A stretch of 64,000 nt of DNA from Paenibacillus sp. E222 (GCF_013401555.1 NZ_CP058552.1:3224001-3288000), one strand, 5' to 3'. Positions 27,150 through 36,387 are shown, counted from the first letter of the stretch. Notes: generated from the sequence alone by a model not told the origin. Numbers and translations: made by a program.

Positions 27150-28565
27150 ATGAGTCTGACTTATGAGAATCTGCTTATTGAACCATATGAACTGCTGCAT
27201 TTGCAAGAACTTACGATCCGCAAAAAGATGAATGAGCACACTCGGCTCGTGTTTAAGGGTATGGTGTCCGAAGAATGGAAAGATCGCTATGTCGATGTAA
27301 CGGACCGTGATACTTCCATTGAAGTATGGCAAAAAGATGAGGATGGAAACAAAAGTCCGTTGTTCAAAGGCATTCCGTTATCTGTTGAAGTGCAGGTTGT
27401 GAGAGGTGTATATACGCTCCAAGTGGAGGCTATCTCGCATACATACCGGATGGATATTACAAAAAGGACGCGAACGTTTCAAAATGTCAAAATGACGTTG
27501 CCCGATTTGCTAAAGGAACTGGATCAGCATTATCCGGGACTTGATGTAATTGATGAGGGAACAGGCGGGGCCAAGATCGCTAAGGTTGCTGTGCAATATC
27601 AAGAAACGGATTGGGCATTTCTCAGGAGACTTGCTTCTCGCTTTCACACGAGCTTAATGCCGGCCGCTCAGTTTGACAGCCCCAAATTTTATTTTGGCGT
27701 CTTTGAGCACGGAAACTCAATCGATCTGGACAATACACGTTATACAATCCGCAAAAACATGGCACCATTCATGTACTTTAACGAAAACGATACGTTAAAG
27801 GTCAACGAATCAGATTTCATTATATACGAAATCGAGACAGATCAGGTGATGGAGCTTGGACATCATATTACCTTCCGAGGCAGAAGCCTATATGTGACTG
27901 AGGCATATACCGAGCTTGTGGGAGGAATAGTGAAGCACCAATATGTACTTAGCCTTCATAGAGGACTAAGACAAAAGACATATTACAATTCGATAATTGC
28001 CGGAAGCTCATTACTTGGTCGCATCCTTTCAGTGCATGGTGGTCATGTAAGAGTTCAGCTGGACTGTGATGAAAAACAGGAGGAAGAGGAAGCGTTGTGG
28101 CTGTTGTATCAGTCGCCATACATCGCAGAGGGGCAGACAGGTTGGTATGTCATGCCTGAAGTGGGTGATCCGGTGGCCGTATATTTTCCTACGCAAAACG
28201 AAGAAGAGGCCTATGCGACAGGAGCACCCCGTCTGGATAACAAGGTAACTGGAACGAACCAATTAAACAAACCGGATCATAAAATTTTCCGTACGCCTTA
28301 TGGCAAAGAAATCAGACTGACCCCAGATTCCATCTCCATTAGCAGCAAAGAGGGCGAGGTGTTCATTCGTCTCAGCGGGGACGAGGGCATTCAGATCATA
28401 GGAAGCCAGCAGGTTCGGATGTCTGCTGGGGGCAATATCTCGCTCAAAGCCGGGAAGAAAATAACGTTATCTGCCGATTCGCAATTGTTACTGGAAGGCG
28501 GGGGAGGGACATTCAAATTGGATGGACAAGCAAAAATGAGTGGATCAGAAGTGAAAGCCAACTAG
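27150..28565 (+). CDS. VgrG-like spike protein without toxin extension
   Basis: The 471-residue protein has the gp27-like region in residues about 1-280 (LVFKGMVSEEWKDRY, ETDWAFLRRLASRFHTSL), a gp5-like OB domain (GRILSVHGGHVRVQL, GWYVMPEVGDPVAVYFP) and a beta-helix needle (VFIRLSGDEGIQIIGSQQVRMSAGGNISLKAG) that ends abruptly. ATG 27150 lies 10 bases behind AAAGGAG; ATG 27141 is too close. It is the plain spike; the homologous protein at 30676 carries a toxin. Confidence 0.9.
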   Translation: MSLTYENLLIEPYELLHLQELTIRKKMNEHTRLVFKGMVSEEWKDRYVDVTDRDTSIEVWQKDEDGNKSPLFKGIPLSVEVQVVRGVYTLQVEAISHTYRMDITKRTRTFQNVKMTLPDLLKELDQHYPGLDVIDEGTGGAKIAKVAVQYQETDWAFLRRLASRFHTSLMPAAQFDSPKFYFGVFEHGNSIDLDNTRYTIRKNMAPFMYFNENDTLKVNESDFIIYEIETDQVMELGHHITFRGRSLYVTEAYTELVGGIVKHQYVLSLHRGLRQKTYYNSIIAGSSLLGRILSVHGGHVRVQLDCDEKQEEEEALWLLYQSPYIAEGQTGWYVMPEVGDPVAVYFPTQNEEEAYATGAPRLDNKVTGTNQLNKPDHKIFRTPYGKEIRLTPDSISISSKEGEVFIRLSGDEGIQIIGSQQVRMSAGGNISLKAGKKITLSADSQLLLEGGGGTFKLDGQAKMSGSEVKAN

Positions 28566-28601
28566 TATAGGGTGACGTATGGGCAGGAGGGATAATTTCC
28601 A

Positions 28602-29708
28602 ATGGATCGCAAGGAATCTATATTACATTTTTATACCCATCAGGTAAAACCTGCGCGGGCCAAACTTATGGATGATTTGCAGTATACGCTGCATACAAGG
28701 TATACGGAATTGACAGCTGAGTTCCTAAGTCATTTCAGGTTGATGGTTCAGGAAGTCAGCGACGCCCAAAAGCGTGGGGCGAAAAGGCCGATCGCTTACA
28801 TTCAATATTCTATGTTGCGAACAGAACTTCTTGGAGGGGCGATGAATGTCCTGGTCGAAGCGTATGATGCTTTGTGGTTGCTGGATCGAACACCCATCCG
28901 TTCATTCTATTCTTCCCACTGGGCCTATGAGTGTCTTGAACGGATGCTCAATGGATTAAGAGAAGAACTTCCTCACTATCAAGGAACCGTTACAGCAGTA
29001 GAACTGGACCGAATCATGTTACAGGAAGCGGCGTTGGTGAATCGGTATCTTGTGCATTTTATACGCCATAGCTGTCGTGCGCTGGAGGACTTCGAATGGA
29101 ACTCCCTTATGGATCTGGAACAGATATTCGAAGTACGTGTAGGAGAATACTTGGATGCCAGTGAGTGCGTATTTCGTCTTGATCGAAGGAATAGGAGCAT
29201 TGAGGAGATTGGTGAAGCATTGGAAGAAAGTGATGGTTTGGAGGTCATGTACGCGCACTTTCAGGGACTGGATATGAGCGAAATGGAATGCAGCGATCTG
29301 GATTTTCGTTACAGCCGTTTTGATCGTATCGATCTGCATTCTACCGATTTTCAACGCTGTATCTTGATAGGGGCACGTTGGCGCAATTGTAGTCTGGAGG
29401 ATACTGATTTCACTGGAAGTATTTTATATGGGGCAGATTTCAGCGGCTGTTCTCTGGAAAGAGCTGTTTTCAGGGAGGTAATCGGGGAGACGGGACATCC
29501 GGAAGGACTCGCTCAGGGGCCAGGGTACGATGCGCTTAACTTCGAAAATGCAAACCTTTCAGGTGCTGACTTCCGAGGGGCACGCCTCCGTGGAGCCAAG
29601 TTCCGTGGAGCCAATCTGACCGATACGTTATGGGAGGGTGCTGATGTGGAGGGTGCAATTTTTGACGATGCCGAGAGGAGGCGAGGGTTATCCGATACTT
29701 TCGCCTAA
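28602..29708 (+). CDS. Pentapeptide-repeat protein with helical N-terminal domain
   Basis: The 368-residue protein has an unrecognised helical region (1-210) and pentapeptide repeats toward the C-terminus (ALNFENANLSGADFRGARLRG and following, A(D/N)LxX pattern). It follows the first VgrG gene and a GGCAGGAGGG site. Pentapeptide coils can mimic DNA or act as rigid spacers; here it may be cargo, adaptor or an immunity-type shield. The next gene starts inside its stop codon region with a one-base overlap, implying coupled translation. Confidence 0.85.
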   Translation: MDRKESILHFYTHQVKPARAKLMDDLQYTLHTRYTELTAEFLSHFRLMVQEVSDAQKRGAKRPIAYIQYSMLRTELLGGAMNVLVEAYDALWLLDRTPIRSFYSSHWAYECLERMLNGLREELPHYQGTVTAVELDRIMLQEAALVNRYLVHFIRHSCRALEDFEWNSLMDLEQIFEVRVGEYLDASECVFRLDRRNRSIEEIGEALEESDGLEVMYAHFQGLDMSEMECSDLDFRYSRFDRIDLHSTDFQRCILIGARWRNCSLEDTDFTGSILYGADFSGCSLERAVFREVIGETGHPEGLAQGPGYDALNFENANLSGADFRGARLRGAKFRGANLTDTLWEGADVEGAIFDDAERRRGLSDTFA

Positions 29709-30223
29709 TGGCCGATCCCAGATGGACACACCGCGTAGAGACTGAGCCTGTTGGTGAACTGCAACGCAGGACCTGGAATCAGGCTTTTCATGATTCAGGC
29801 AGTGAGCATACAGCCATTAACTTTTATGTGCGAAGCGGATTCCATGTCGATTATACGGATTATTTGGAACAGCCGGTTCCCTTGGTTTCAGATCAATTGC
29901 TTGAAACACTTATTTTGTATTGTCCTCAGCTCAAGCGAAGGGCTACCGTATTAACGGACAAGGAGCGAATGACCCAAGAGACGTATTGGGCCATTCATCC
30001 TCCTGCACTGGCAAACGTATTATCTCCTCATACTCGTCGGCGCATGGATGGAAGTCTGGAGCGGATCGTACTGAAGCGAGATTTCCCGGAGGTACCCCTG
30101 TTCCAATTGATGGAGCTGCGCGAAACCGTGATCATAGTCAATCTGGCGTTGTCGGAGAGCATTCTGCGGCGAGATGTCGCAGGAGTACAATTCATTCCGT
30201 TGGACTTGGAACAAACGAATTAG
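29708..30223 (+). CDS. Imm11/DUF1629-like protein
   Basis: The 171-residue protein contains PLVSDQLLETLILYCPQLKRRATVLTDKE, a pattern like the core of Imm11/DUF1629 proteins that accompany polymorphic toxins and T6SS islands. Its start overlaps the stop of the pentapeptide protein by one base, and it is followed by the PAAR-like gene. It may be immunity or adaptor. The family call is tentative. Confidence 0.6.
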   Translation: MADPRWTHRVETEPVGELQRRTWNQAFHDSGSEHTAINFYVRSGFHVDYTDYLEQPVPLVSDQLLETLILYCPQLKRRATVLTDKERMTQETYWAIHPPALANVLSPHTRRRMDGSLERIVLKRDFPEVPLFQLMELRETVIIVNLALSESILRRDVAGVQFIPLDLEQTN

Positions 30224-30235
30224 AAAGGAGAGGTT

Positions 30236-30673
30236 ATGATGGCGCAAAGTCAAGATCAGGATGCCCAGATTCATACGGCTGGAGAAGCCTCTAAAAGCTA
30301 TGTCGTTGCAGGAGCAATACTTAAATGCGATTGCGGGACGCAGCGTACACGATTGAAGATACCATTCAGTCATGGCGTGTATATCAAGGGGAAGGCGAAG
30401 ATGACTGTCGAGGATTATGTTCCAGGTATTCATATTGGATCATTCGGTAACTGTTCCAATCCAGCTAATCCAGCAGTAGCGGCAAGCACGATGGTTGACA
30501 TCTATGGGGTTAAGAAAGCGCCTTGCGTTCCCGTGCTGACCATGCCTTGGCTTCATGGAAAGGGAGATACCAAGGTGGAAGGGAAAGCTGCACTGCTCAG
30601 TCACTGTACGCACAAGTGTCTATATGGCGGAGATATCGTCATAGAAAATGACGGACAGCAATTGGACTTTTGA
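30236..30673 (+). CDS. PAAR-like DUF4280 protein, spike tip
   Basis: The 145-residue protein matches the DUF4280 pattern: GAILKCDCG near the N-terminus, the segment GNCSNPANPA, then APCVPVL and a final LLSHCTHKCLYGGDIVI with paired cysteines. DUF4280 proteins are PAAR-like tips that cap VgrG needles and can bind metal through Cys/His. It lies immediately before the toxin-bearing spike gene with overlapping stop and start, so both are probably translated together and form one spike complex. Confidence 0.85.
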   Translation: MMAQSQDQDAQIHTAGEASKSYVVAGAILKCDCGTQRTRLKIPFSHGVYIKGKAKMTVEDYVPGIHIGSFGNCSNPANPAVAASTMVDIYGVKKAPCVPVLTMPWLHGKGDTKVEGKAALLSHCTHKCLYGGDIVIENDGQQLDF

Positions 30674-30675
30674 CG

Positions 30676-33600
30676 ATGAATGAAATTACGGAGAAGAAAC
30701 TCGACCAGATCGGTTATGAGCAAATTCGTTTATATTGGCCTTATCGTGCACAGTGGCTGGAGGGCGTACAAATTACCCGCCAGGTGAACGAGCATGCGAA
30801 GCTCTATGTCAGCGGCATTCTTCCGGAAGAGGATGGACCTGAAATTCTTCAGGTTCAGGCTGATGGTGAATCAATCGTACTCAGACAAGTCGATAAAAAT
30901 GGTAGATCAGTGAGAAGACTCTTCCATGGCGTAATGATCTCGCTCTCGGTTCATTTGTCGGGAGGGGTCTATCGATTCGAACTTGAAGCTTTGTCCAACT
31001 CCTATCAAATGGATATGCGAATTGAGGAACGAGCCTTTCAAAACAGAGGGTGGACGTTCAAAGAACTCATTCAATTCATTATGAATTCTTACCGCTATTC
31101 GGATGTCATGGATCAGGTTACCGGAAATACCTCATTGAGCGGACTTGTATTACAATATAAAGAGACCGATTGGATGTTCCTACGCAGACTTGCCTCGCGA
31201 TTCGGTACAGTGCTGATCCCCGAAATCACAGCGGCATCACCCAAATTGTATATCGGTTTGCCCGCAGGTAAGTTGTGGAAATGGCCAGAAGACCAACCTT
31301 ATCAGGTTCGTAAGGAGCTGACAGGAATCGACTGGCACGGCTCCGGAACGGAAGATCGATATATCATTCAGGGCCCCAAGGGATCGCAAGGCGTATTGCA
31401 ATATACGGTGGAAAGTGTCGAGACTTATGCATTGGGAGACAAGGTCGAACTTCCGGATGGCAGAGAGTTGACCGTGGTGTATGCCCATTCGCGATTGGAA
31501 TCCGGGCTGCTCATGACGACCTACCGCATGGTACTCGAAGACCACATTCATGTACCTAGATGCAATCTATCGGACCTCATTGGGTTATCGCTGTACGGCG
31601 AGGTGGTCCGCGTGATTCATGATCACATTCAGATCAAATTGCCCATGGACGAGGGCCCGATGACGCAAGGCTCCGCCTGCCCCTATCCGGTCGCGCCAGT
31701 TTATGCTGCGGAAGGGCATAGCGGATTATACATGATGCCGGAGATCGGGGATCAGGTGGAATTATATTTTCCAAGTAGTCTGGAATCCAGAGCGTACATT
31801 CGTCATTCCATCTCTGAGGGTAAACGTTCCACTAACGGAGGGACAGACCATAAAGTCTGGGGGCATCCTGCCGGGAGCTCTATCGGGATGTCGCCTGAGG
31901 AGGTTACACTGCAAGCCGGATCGGGGTTAACGATTACCTTGAATGATCAGGGGATCGTATTGAGTAGTCCAGGCAATCTGTCCATTCAAGGCAGCAATAT
32001 CCTGCTTGCGGCCGGACAGATCGAAGCTACAGCACCAGAAGCGATTTGGCTGCTTGGCGGGGGTGGTAGCTTCATTTTGGATGGGGAGACCAACGTACGA
32101 GCAGGTCTATTGCAACAGGAGGGCAGCAACAAAGCGCCTGTTCATGTGGCGGATCTGCCTCCGGAGCCGGAGCCACCGCTGATGCCGATTGAGGAGTACG
32201 AAGCAGCTCAGGCCGCAGCAGCCGCAGAGGCTGCTGCAGTGACGCAGGCATCAACGACGAACCCGAAAGATGGATCGTTGGCTGGAGCAGCGTTGGCCAT
32301 CACTGCTATGATTCCGATCCTGGGAGCTCTAGGGGGTATTGCTGCCCAGACAGCCATCGGCGTAGGCATTGCTGCCGTTGCCACGGGTCTCATCGCGAGC
32401 GTGCCGAAGATAGGCTCCTTCAAGCCTTCGGCTCTGAATTTGCTGGACCGATTTACGAATGGGTTTGCTGAACTGCAACAGCAGGAGAACGAAGCGAAGC
32501 GGACACTGTTTGGTAAAGTGTTGACCGCTGCCAAAGAATTGTCTACCGCGACTTCACTGACGGATTTCATGAAGAAGTTGCATCAACAGAGCACGGAATA
32601 CAGCAAGGCGTATTATGAGACACCAAGTCATATTCGGGAGAAATGGGCGAAAGAATATGCATATCAACAAACGGATCAGGAACTGAAAGATTCGCTGGAT
32701 TTTTTCAAGAAAGTGATGAAAAACCCGGAGCAGTATGATGTCCTTTTCGTAAATCCTTATTTTGCAAATATTACCTTCGACATAGGCAGGCCTCATATCA
32801 CGGTAGAGGAACTGGGCAGTTATGACTATTGGGAGACTCAAGAGCTAAGTCTCGAAGAAAAGAAGTTTTTATCCTGGAGAATCAAACGTACGACGATGAG
32901 CAATGAAGAATTAGCTGAACTACTTGATGGATATAACCAACAAGACGCCATGCAAAAAGGGATGGATACGCAATTTGGTATGAATCGCAGAGGAGGTTCA
33001 GCAGGTGGCTCTGCAGGCCTCGGACGGCCCATCCCGCAGGCAAAAGGAACAATGTCGCCCAAAACTAGCAACAATGCATTTAAGACTATGATGCCCAAAG
33101 TGAAGAGTTTTTTCAAAAAACAATGGGAAAAAAGCCAGATGATGCATGCTGTTTCTGGCGGAGGAAGTCATTGGAGCAATAATAAGACGAACAAAACGGG
33201 TGAGGCTGCTTCGGGGAATGGCAAGTCAGCAAACAGTGAAACAGGATCGACCTCCAAACCTGTAGGGAACCCGTCGAAACCGAAACAAAATTCGGATAGT
33301 ACACCTTCTTCGAAAACGAATGAAGGAAATTCAACGACAACGTCGAAACCAAGCACGACACCAAAGACCAATCCAGAAAAAAAAGAAACACCGAATGAAG
33401 TGAATACGTGGAAGCCATCTCCATCTAAGAAAAAGGACGACGTTAAACCGCAAGCCGATACGAAACCGCCTAAATCATCCGAACCGGAGAAACCAGAGGA
33501 GAATACAAACAAACCGAAGGATAATCCGGAAGGCACTGAGGGGACGGGAAATGCTTCTTCTACTCGTTCACAAGGTGAGCCATATGAAAATCATACAACT

Positions 33601-33828
33601 GTACAGAAGACTGATACGGCGAGAAATTTGCCAACGACTGGTAAACCGAATTCCTCAGTAGACTTTTATGATGAGAACGGTACACTGACGCAGAGAAGAT
33701 ATTACGACGAAAACGGGCGAGCTATAGAAGACATTGATTATGAACACTCAAATGGAGACAATAGCCATGAATTCCCTCATAGACATACTTGGGATTGGAC
33801 TAGTGGTTCTCCAAAAAGAAGCAAATAA
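30676..33828 (+). CDS. VgrG spike fused to a C-terminal polymorphic toxin
   Basis: About 1050 residues. Residues 1-480 are VgrG (ETDWMFLRRLASRFGTVL, GLYMMPEIGDQVELYFP, beta-helix ending in LLGGGGSFILDGE). Then come a Pro/Ala linker (PPEPEPPLMPIEEYEAAQAAA), a hydrophobic Gly-rich stretch at about 535-585, a helical core to about 810, the motif VSGGGSHWSNNKTNKTGE at about 825, and a Lys/Pro/Thr/Ser linker. The last 85 residues form a small toxin-like module (VDFYDENGTLTQRRYYDENG, then DIDYEH and PHRHTWDW). ATG 30676 is used; TTG 30670 overlaps the previous stop. The next gene is the likely immunity partner. Copies of the core recur downstream with other toxins. Confidence 0.88.
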   Translation: MNEITEKKLDQIGYEQIRLYWPYRAQWLEGVQITRQVNEHAKLYVSGILPEEDGPEILQVQADGESIVLRQVDKNGRSVRRLFHGVMISLSVHLSGGVYRFELEALSNSYQMDMRIEERAFQNRGWTFKELIQFIMNSYRYSDVMDQVTGNTSLSGLVLQYKETDWMFLRRLASRFGTVLIPEITAASPKLYIGLPAGKLWKWPEDQPYQVRKELTGIDWHGSGTEDRYIIQGPKGSQGVLQYTVESVETYALGDKVELPDGRELTVVYAHSRLESGLLMTTYRMVLEDHIHVPRCNLSDLIGLSLYGEVVRVIHDHIQIKLPMDEGPMTQGSACPYPVAPVYAAEGHSGLYMMPEIGDQVELYFPSSLESRAYIRHSISEGKRSTNGGTDHKVWGHPAGSSIGMSPEEVTLQAGSGLTITLNDQGIVLSSPGNLSIQGSNILLAAGQIEATAPEAIWLLGGGGSFILDGETNVRAGLLQQEGSNKAPVHVADLPPEPEPPLMPIEEYEAAQAAAAAEAAAVTQASTTNPKDGSLAGAALAITAMIPILGALGGIAAQTAIGVGIAAVATGLIASVPKIGSFKPSALNLLDRFTNGFAELQQQENEAKRTLFGKVLTAAKELSTATSLTDFMKKLHQQSTEYSKAYYETPSHIREKWAKEYAYQQTDQELKDSLDFFKKVMKNPEQYDVLFVNPYFANITFDIGRPHITVEELGSYDYWETQELSLEEKKFLSWRIKRTTMSNEELAELLDGYNQQDAMQKGMDTQFGMNRRGGSAGGSAGLGRPIPQAKGTMSPKTSNNAFKTMMPKVKSFFKKQWEKSQMMHAVSGGGSHWSNNKTNKTGEAASGNGKSANSETGSTSKPVGNPSKPKQNSDSTPSSKTNEGNSTTTSKPSTTPKTNPEKKETPNEVNTWKPSPSKKKDDVKPQADTKPPKSSEPEKPEENTNKPKDNPEGTEGTGNASSTRSQGEPYENHTTVQKTDTARNLPTTGKPNSSVDFYDENGTLTQRRYYDENGRAIEDIDYEHSNGDNSHEFPHRHTWDWTSGSPKRSK

Positions 33829-33863
33829 TACATCTCATTTTATGATAGGGGGTTTGAGGGAAA

Positions 33864-34244
33864 ATGCTAAATATTCATGACAATGAAATTGTTTCCTATG
33901 AAGTTGATTTTCGTAAATCTAGAATTACAATTCAAACATTAGATGGTAACGAAGATTCAGTTACCACCAATATCGAGTTTAGTGATGTCCTGGCTCATAT
34001 GTTTGAAACACAACTACAGGGAAGTATTATTTTTGATATTAGCACATTTGAAGTAAGCCGATTTCTCAAAAATAACAAGGAACTGTTGGAGAAACAGAAG
34101 AACTACGGGTGGCCAATGCATTATGAAAAAGCAGAGGATTTGCTTGAACATTTACAAAATGAAAAGTACAACTATTACGTGATTTCAGCTTCGTATGGTC
34201 TTAATGGGTGGGTAATCGCTAAAGGATATAAAGTTTATAATTAA
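33864..34244 (+). CDS. Probable immunity protein for the spike-linked toxin
   Basis: This 126-residue soluble protein of unrecognised family is AT-richer than the spike gene and lies 35 bases behind the toxin stop with its own GAGGG site. Size, position and a terminator directly after it fit a cognate immunity gene. It is rich in aromatic and acidic residues (IEFSDVLAHMFETQL, YYVISASYGLNGWVIAKGYKVYN). Confidence 0.7.
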   Translation: MLNIHDNEIVSYEVDFRKSRITIQTLDGNEDSVTTNIEFSDVLAHMFETQLQGSIIFDISTFEVSRFLKNNKELLEKQKNYGWPMHYEKAEDLLEHLQNEKYNYYVISASYGLNGWVIAKGYKVYN

Positions 34245-34260
34245 TGGTGATGTTTAACTT

Positions 34261-34298
34261 GGCCTTGGGGGCGGCAAATCCTCAAGGCCTTTCTTTAT
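34261..34298 (+). terminator. Terminator after the first immunity gene
   Basis: GGCCTTGGG and CCTCAAGGCC form a stem around GGCGGCAAAT, followed by TTTCTTTAT. It closes the main injection block. Confidence 0.85.
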
Positions 34299-34302
34299 AC
34301 CC

Positions 34303-34556
34303 CTACCCAGTGCCGAATGAACCCATCATTCAACCAATAACACTTCTAACCCATGTAATACCCGTATAAAGATTTCTTCATTTCGGTTGTACGCACATCA
34401 AATGCTTTAATTTTATAACCTAAATAACGCTATTCCGTTACGTTGAACAGGTTGATTATGGTTAGATACCATCATAATTGATCTGTTTTTTGTTATCTTC
34501 GTTTTCTTACCTTTTTTTCAAATTTATTTGCAACTGTAGAATATGCCGCCCCGATA
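34303..34556 (+). repeat. Terminator-repeat element, copy 1
   Basis: First of about six related segments. It runs from a CAGTGCCGAATGAACCCATC-like start through CCCGTATAAAG, CTTTAATTTTATAACCTAAAT, a hairpin (AACAGGTTGATTATGG and CATAATTGATCTGTT, 34446-34490, followed by T6) to CAACTGTAGAATATGCCGCC. The hairpin plus T-run is itself a good terminator; the flanks are conserved as well, so the repeated unit is larger than a terminator. Confidence 0.85.
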
Positions 34557-34805
34557 GGGAGGATGAAATAACAGTAAATCGCATCTTTTCGGATAGATAC
34601 CGCCACTATTAAGAGTAGGACGGCTAAAACGAAGTTGTTTTCATATCGTCCGCAACTTAATTGTACCTTTCAACGATTGTTACAGCGAAGAAAGAACTCT
34701 GCTGACGAGCAGTTAACATATAACAGGCAGGGAACGTATAAGGCTAGCCGCCTGCCCTCTAATTAAGCCCGAAATTCATGAAAAAATTCGGGGAGGGGGC
34801 GGAAC
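34557..34805 (+). other. Leader region of the Rep/recombinase element
   Basis: No gene. It contains a GGCAGGG...CCTGCCC hairpin at about 34729-34758 and shares diverged sequence (TCGCATCTTTTCGGATAGAT, GCTGACGAGCAGTTAACATA) with 37750-37920, so it looks like the start of a mobile element present twice. The hairpin next to a Rep-like gene might be an origin. Confidence 0.45.
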
Positions 34806-35579
34806 ATGAATGGGGAAACGGTATCCATAGACCGTATAGTTATTGACTTTACAGACGTGTACTGGGACTTCTTCAATGAGTTCCATAAACGAATCTGTCA
34901 CTATTGCGGGGTCAGGATGACGGTGGGGGAAAGAGGATTTCAATACCGTATCAGAATCAACACTGGAGAACAGTTTCTACATATCTCCTATAAGTTGGTA
35001 TTTGCTCCGAAAACTCGTAAGAACACGCTCAGGATAGAAGTCTATTCGAAGTCGCTTGTTTACTTCCGTCATTGGCTCGAACAAATCCGAGAGTACGCCG
35101 ATCAGGTCTTGTTTGTACGGTGTGATGTAGCTTTTGACATTCCTGTTCGCATAAGTGATCTGTTCACGATGTCTACGAAGGGTCGTAAGCTACGTCTGTT
35201 CAAAGGCACTCGCTATTACAACGGCAAGCATCAGCGTCAGGAGGATGGTTATTGTCGGGTGTATGACAAGAAACGTCAGTTGTTGGAGACAGGGCGGGAG
35301 AAAATCAGAGGGGAACGAACGAGAATGGAAATTGTTTATGCCTCGAAGGAGAAGATATCGCTTGCTACACTCGTTCAGTATCCGCCGCAGTTTAACAGCA
35401 AGTATCTATGTGCAGTTTTGACGGACTTGTCCAAGTTTAGTCCGAAGGTGGGGCGGCTTGTGAAGGAGATTCAGCAAGGAGAACTTCTACCGCAAGACAC
35501 AACTCCTTACTACCGTAAGCAACTCTCTTTGAGTTTTACGACAACGGGCAATTTGACACCAACTTCCGAACAGACTTGA
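34806..35579 (+). CDS. Rolling-circle/phage Rep-like replication protein
   Basis: The 257-residue basic protein has features of plasmid or phage replication initiators: RCDVAFDIPV, GTRYYNGKHQRQEDGYCRVYDKKRQL, and GERTRMEIVY. ATG 34806 follows GGGGAGGGGG. It is followed 36 bases later by a broken serine recombinase, so both belong to a mobile element that sits inside the toxin cassette array. Family call by pattern only. Confidence 0.65.
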   Translation: MNGETVSIDRIVIDFTDVYWDFFNEFHKRICHYCGVRMTVGERGFQYRIRINTGEQFLHISYKLVFAPKTRKNTLRIEVYSKSLVYFRHWLEQIREYADQVLFVRCDVAFDIPVRISDLFTMSTKGRKLRLFKGTRYYNGKHQRQEDGYCRVYDKKRQLLETGREKIRGERTRMEIVYASKEKISLATLVQYPPQFNSKYLCAVLTDLSKFSPKVGRLVKEIQQGELLPQDTTPYYRKQLSLSFTTTGNLTPTSEQT

Positions 35580-35615
35580 TTACCTCTATTATATGATTTC
35601 CTAACCCCGAACGGA

Positions 35616-36387
35616 ATGAATGTCATCGGTTATGTCGTATCGACGCAAGGACAAGCCAAAGGCGGCTACAGCTTATCTTACCAATATGATGAAATCCGTT
35701 CGTATTGTGAAGGGCAAGGATGGAACTTACTGCATGTTCACGGATGAGGGTATCAGTGGGGCGAAGGTAGATGAGGATACGCTTGAGGTTGATAGAATCG
35801 GCTTTCAAGACATGTTAACCGCTCTGTCTACTCAATCTATAGATGCGGTAGTCGTACTCAATACAAGCCGTCTCTGGCGGTCTGACATTGTGAAGGTTTT
35901 AGTGCATAGAGAGTTCAAAAAGCATGACGTTGATGTCAAGAGCATCGAACAGCCAACCTACTCTATCTACAAGAAAGACCCGTCAGACTTCTTGATTAAC
36001 GGATTGATGGAACTGCTTGACGCATACCAACGGCTTGAAATCTCGATGAAGTTAAGTCGAGGACGCAACAAGAAGGCACAGCAAGGCGGCTACGCAGGAG
36101 GTCGGGTGGCGTTCGGCTACAAAGCGAAGAAAGGTCAGAAGGCAATCGAAATTAATCTCGATGAAGCTACCGCTGTACAGCGATTGTTTGAACTCAAGGA
36201 GTTATTTCCTGACTGGTCATTATCTCAATTAGCGTATCAAATGAAGGATGACGGCTTTACGACACAACAGGGCAAGAAGTTTACAAAGGTACAGATTAAA
36301 CGCATCCTTGATCGCCGACCGTTGTACGAAGGTACTTATTTCTATGGTGGCATTGAAGCCAATGGGCTTCATCAAGCCATTATATAG
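35616..36387 (+). pseudogene. Serine recombinase, frameshifted
   Basis: From ATG 35616 the frame reads MNVIGYVVSTQGQAKGGYSLSYQYDEIRSYC-like sequence, the resolvase N-terminus with its catalytic Ser, until a TGA at 35745. The rest (TDEGISGAKVDEDTLEVDRIGFQDML, VLNTSRLWR, RGRNKKAQQGGYAGGRVAFGY, recombinase domain) is in another frame up to 36387. About two bases are missing near 35736. The usual RVS of the active site is VVS here, and the protein ends early at about 255 residues. The gene is probably dead; it would have catalysed site-specific integration or excision. Confidence 0.75.

Noticed and set aside
33168..33536. Phe/Gly/Val-rich minus-strand frame in the linker, recurring at 38710 and 48058
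   Set aside because: It is the complement of the Lys/Pro/Thr-rich linker; recurrence only reflects the repeated linker DNA.
35616..36387. Functional large serine integrase
   Set aside because: The frame is broken near 35740, the active-site R is missing and the protein ends far too early.
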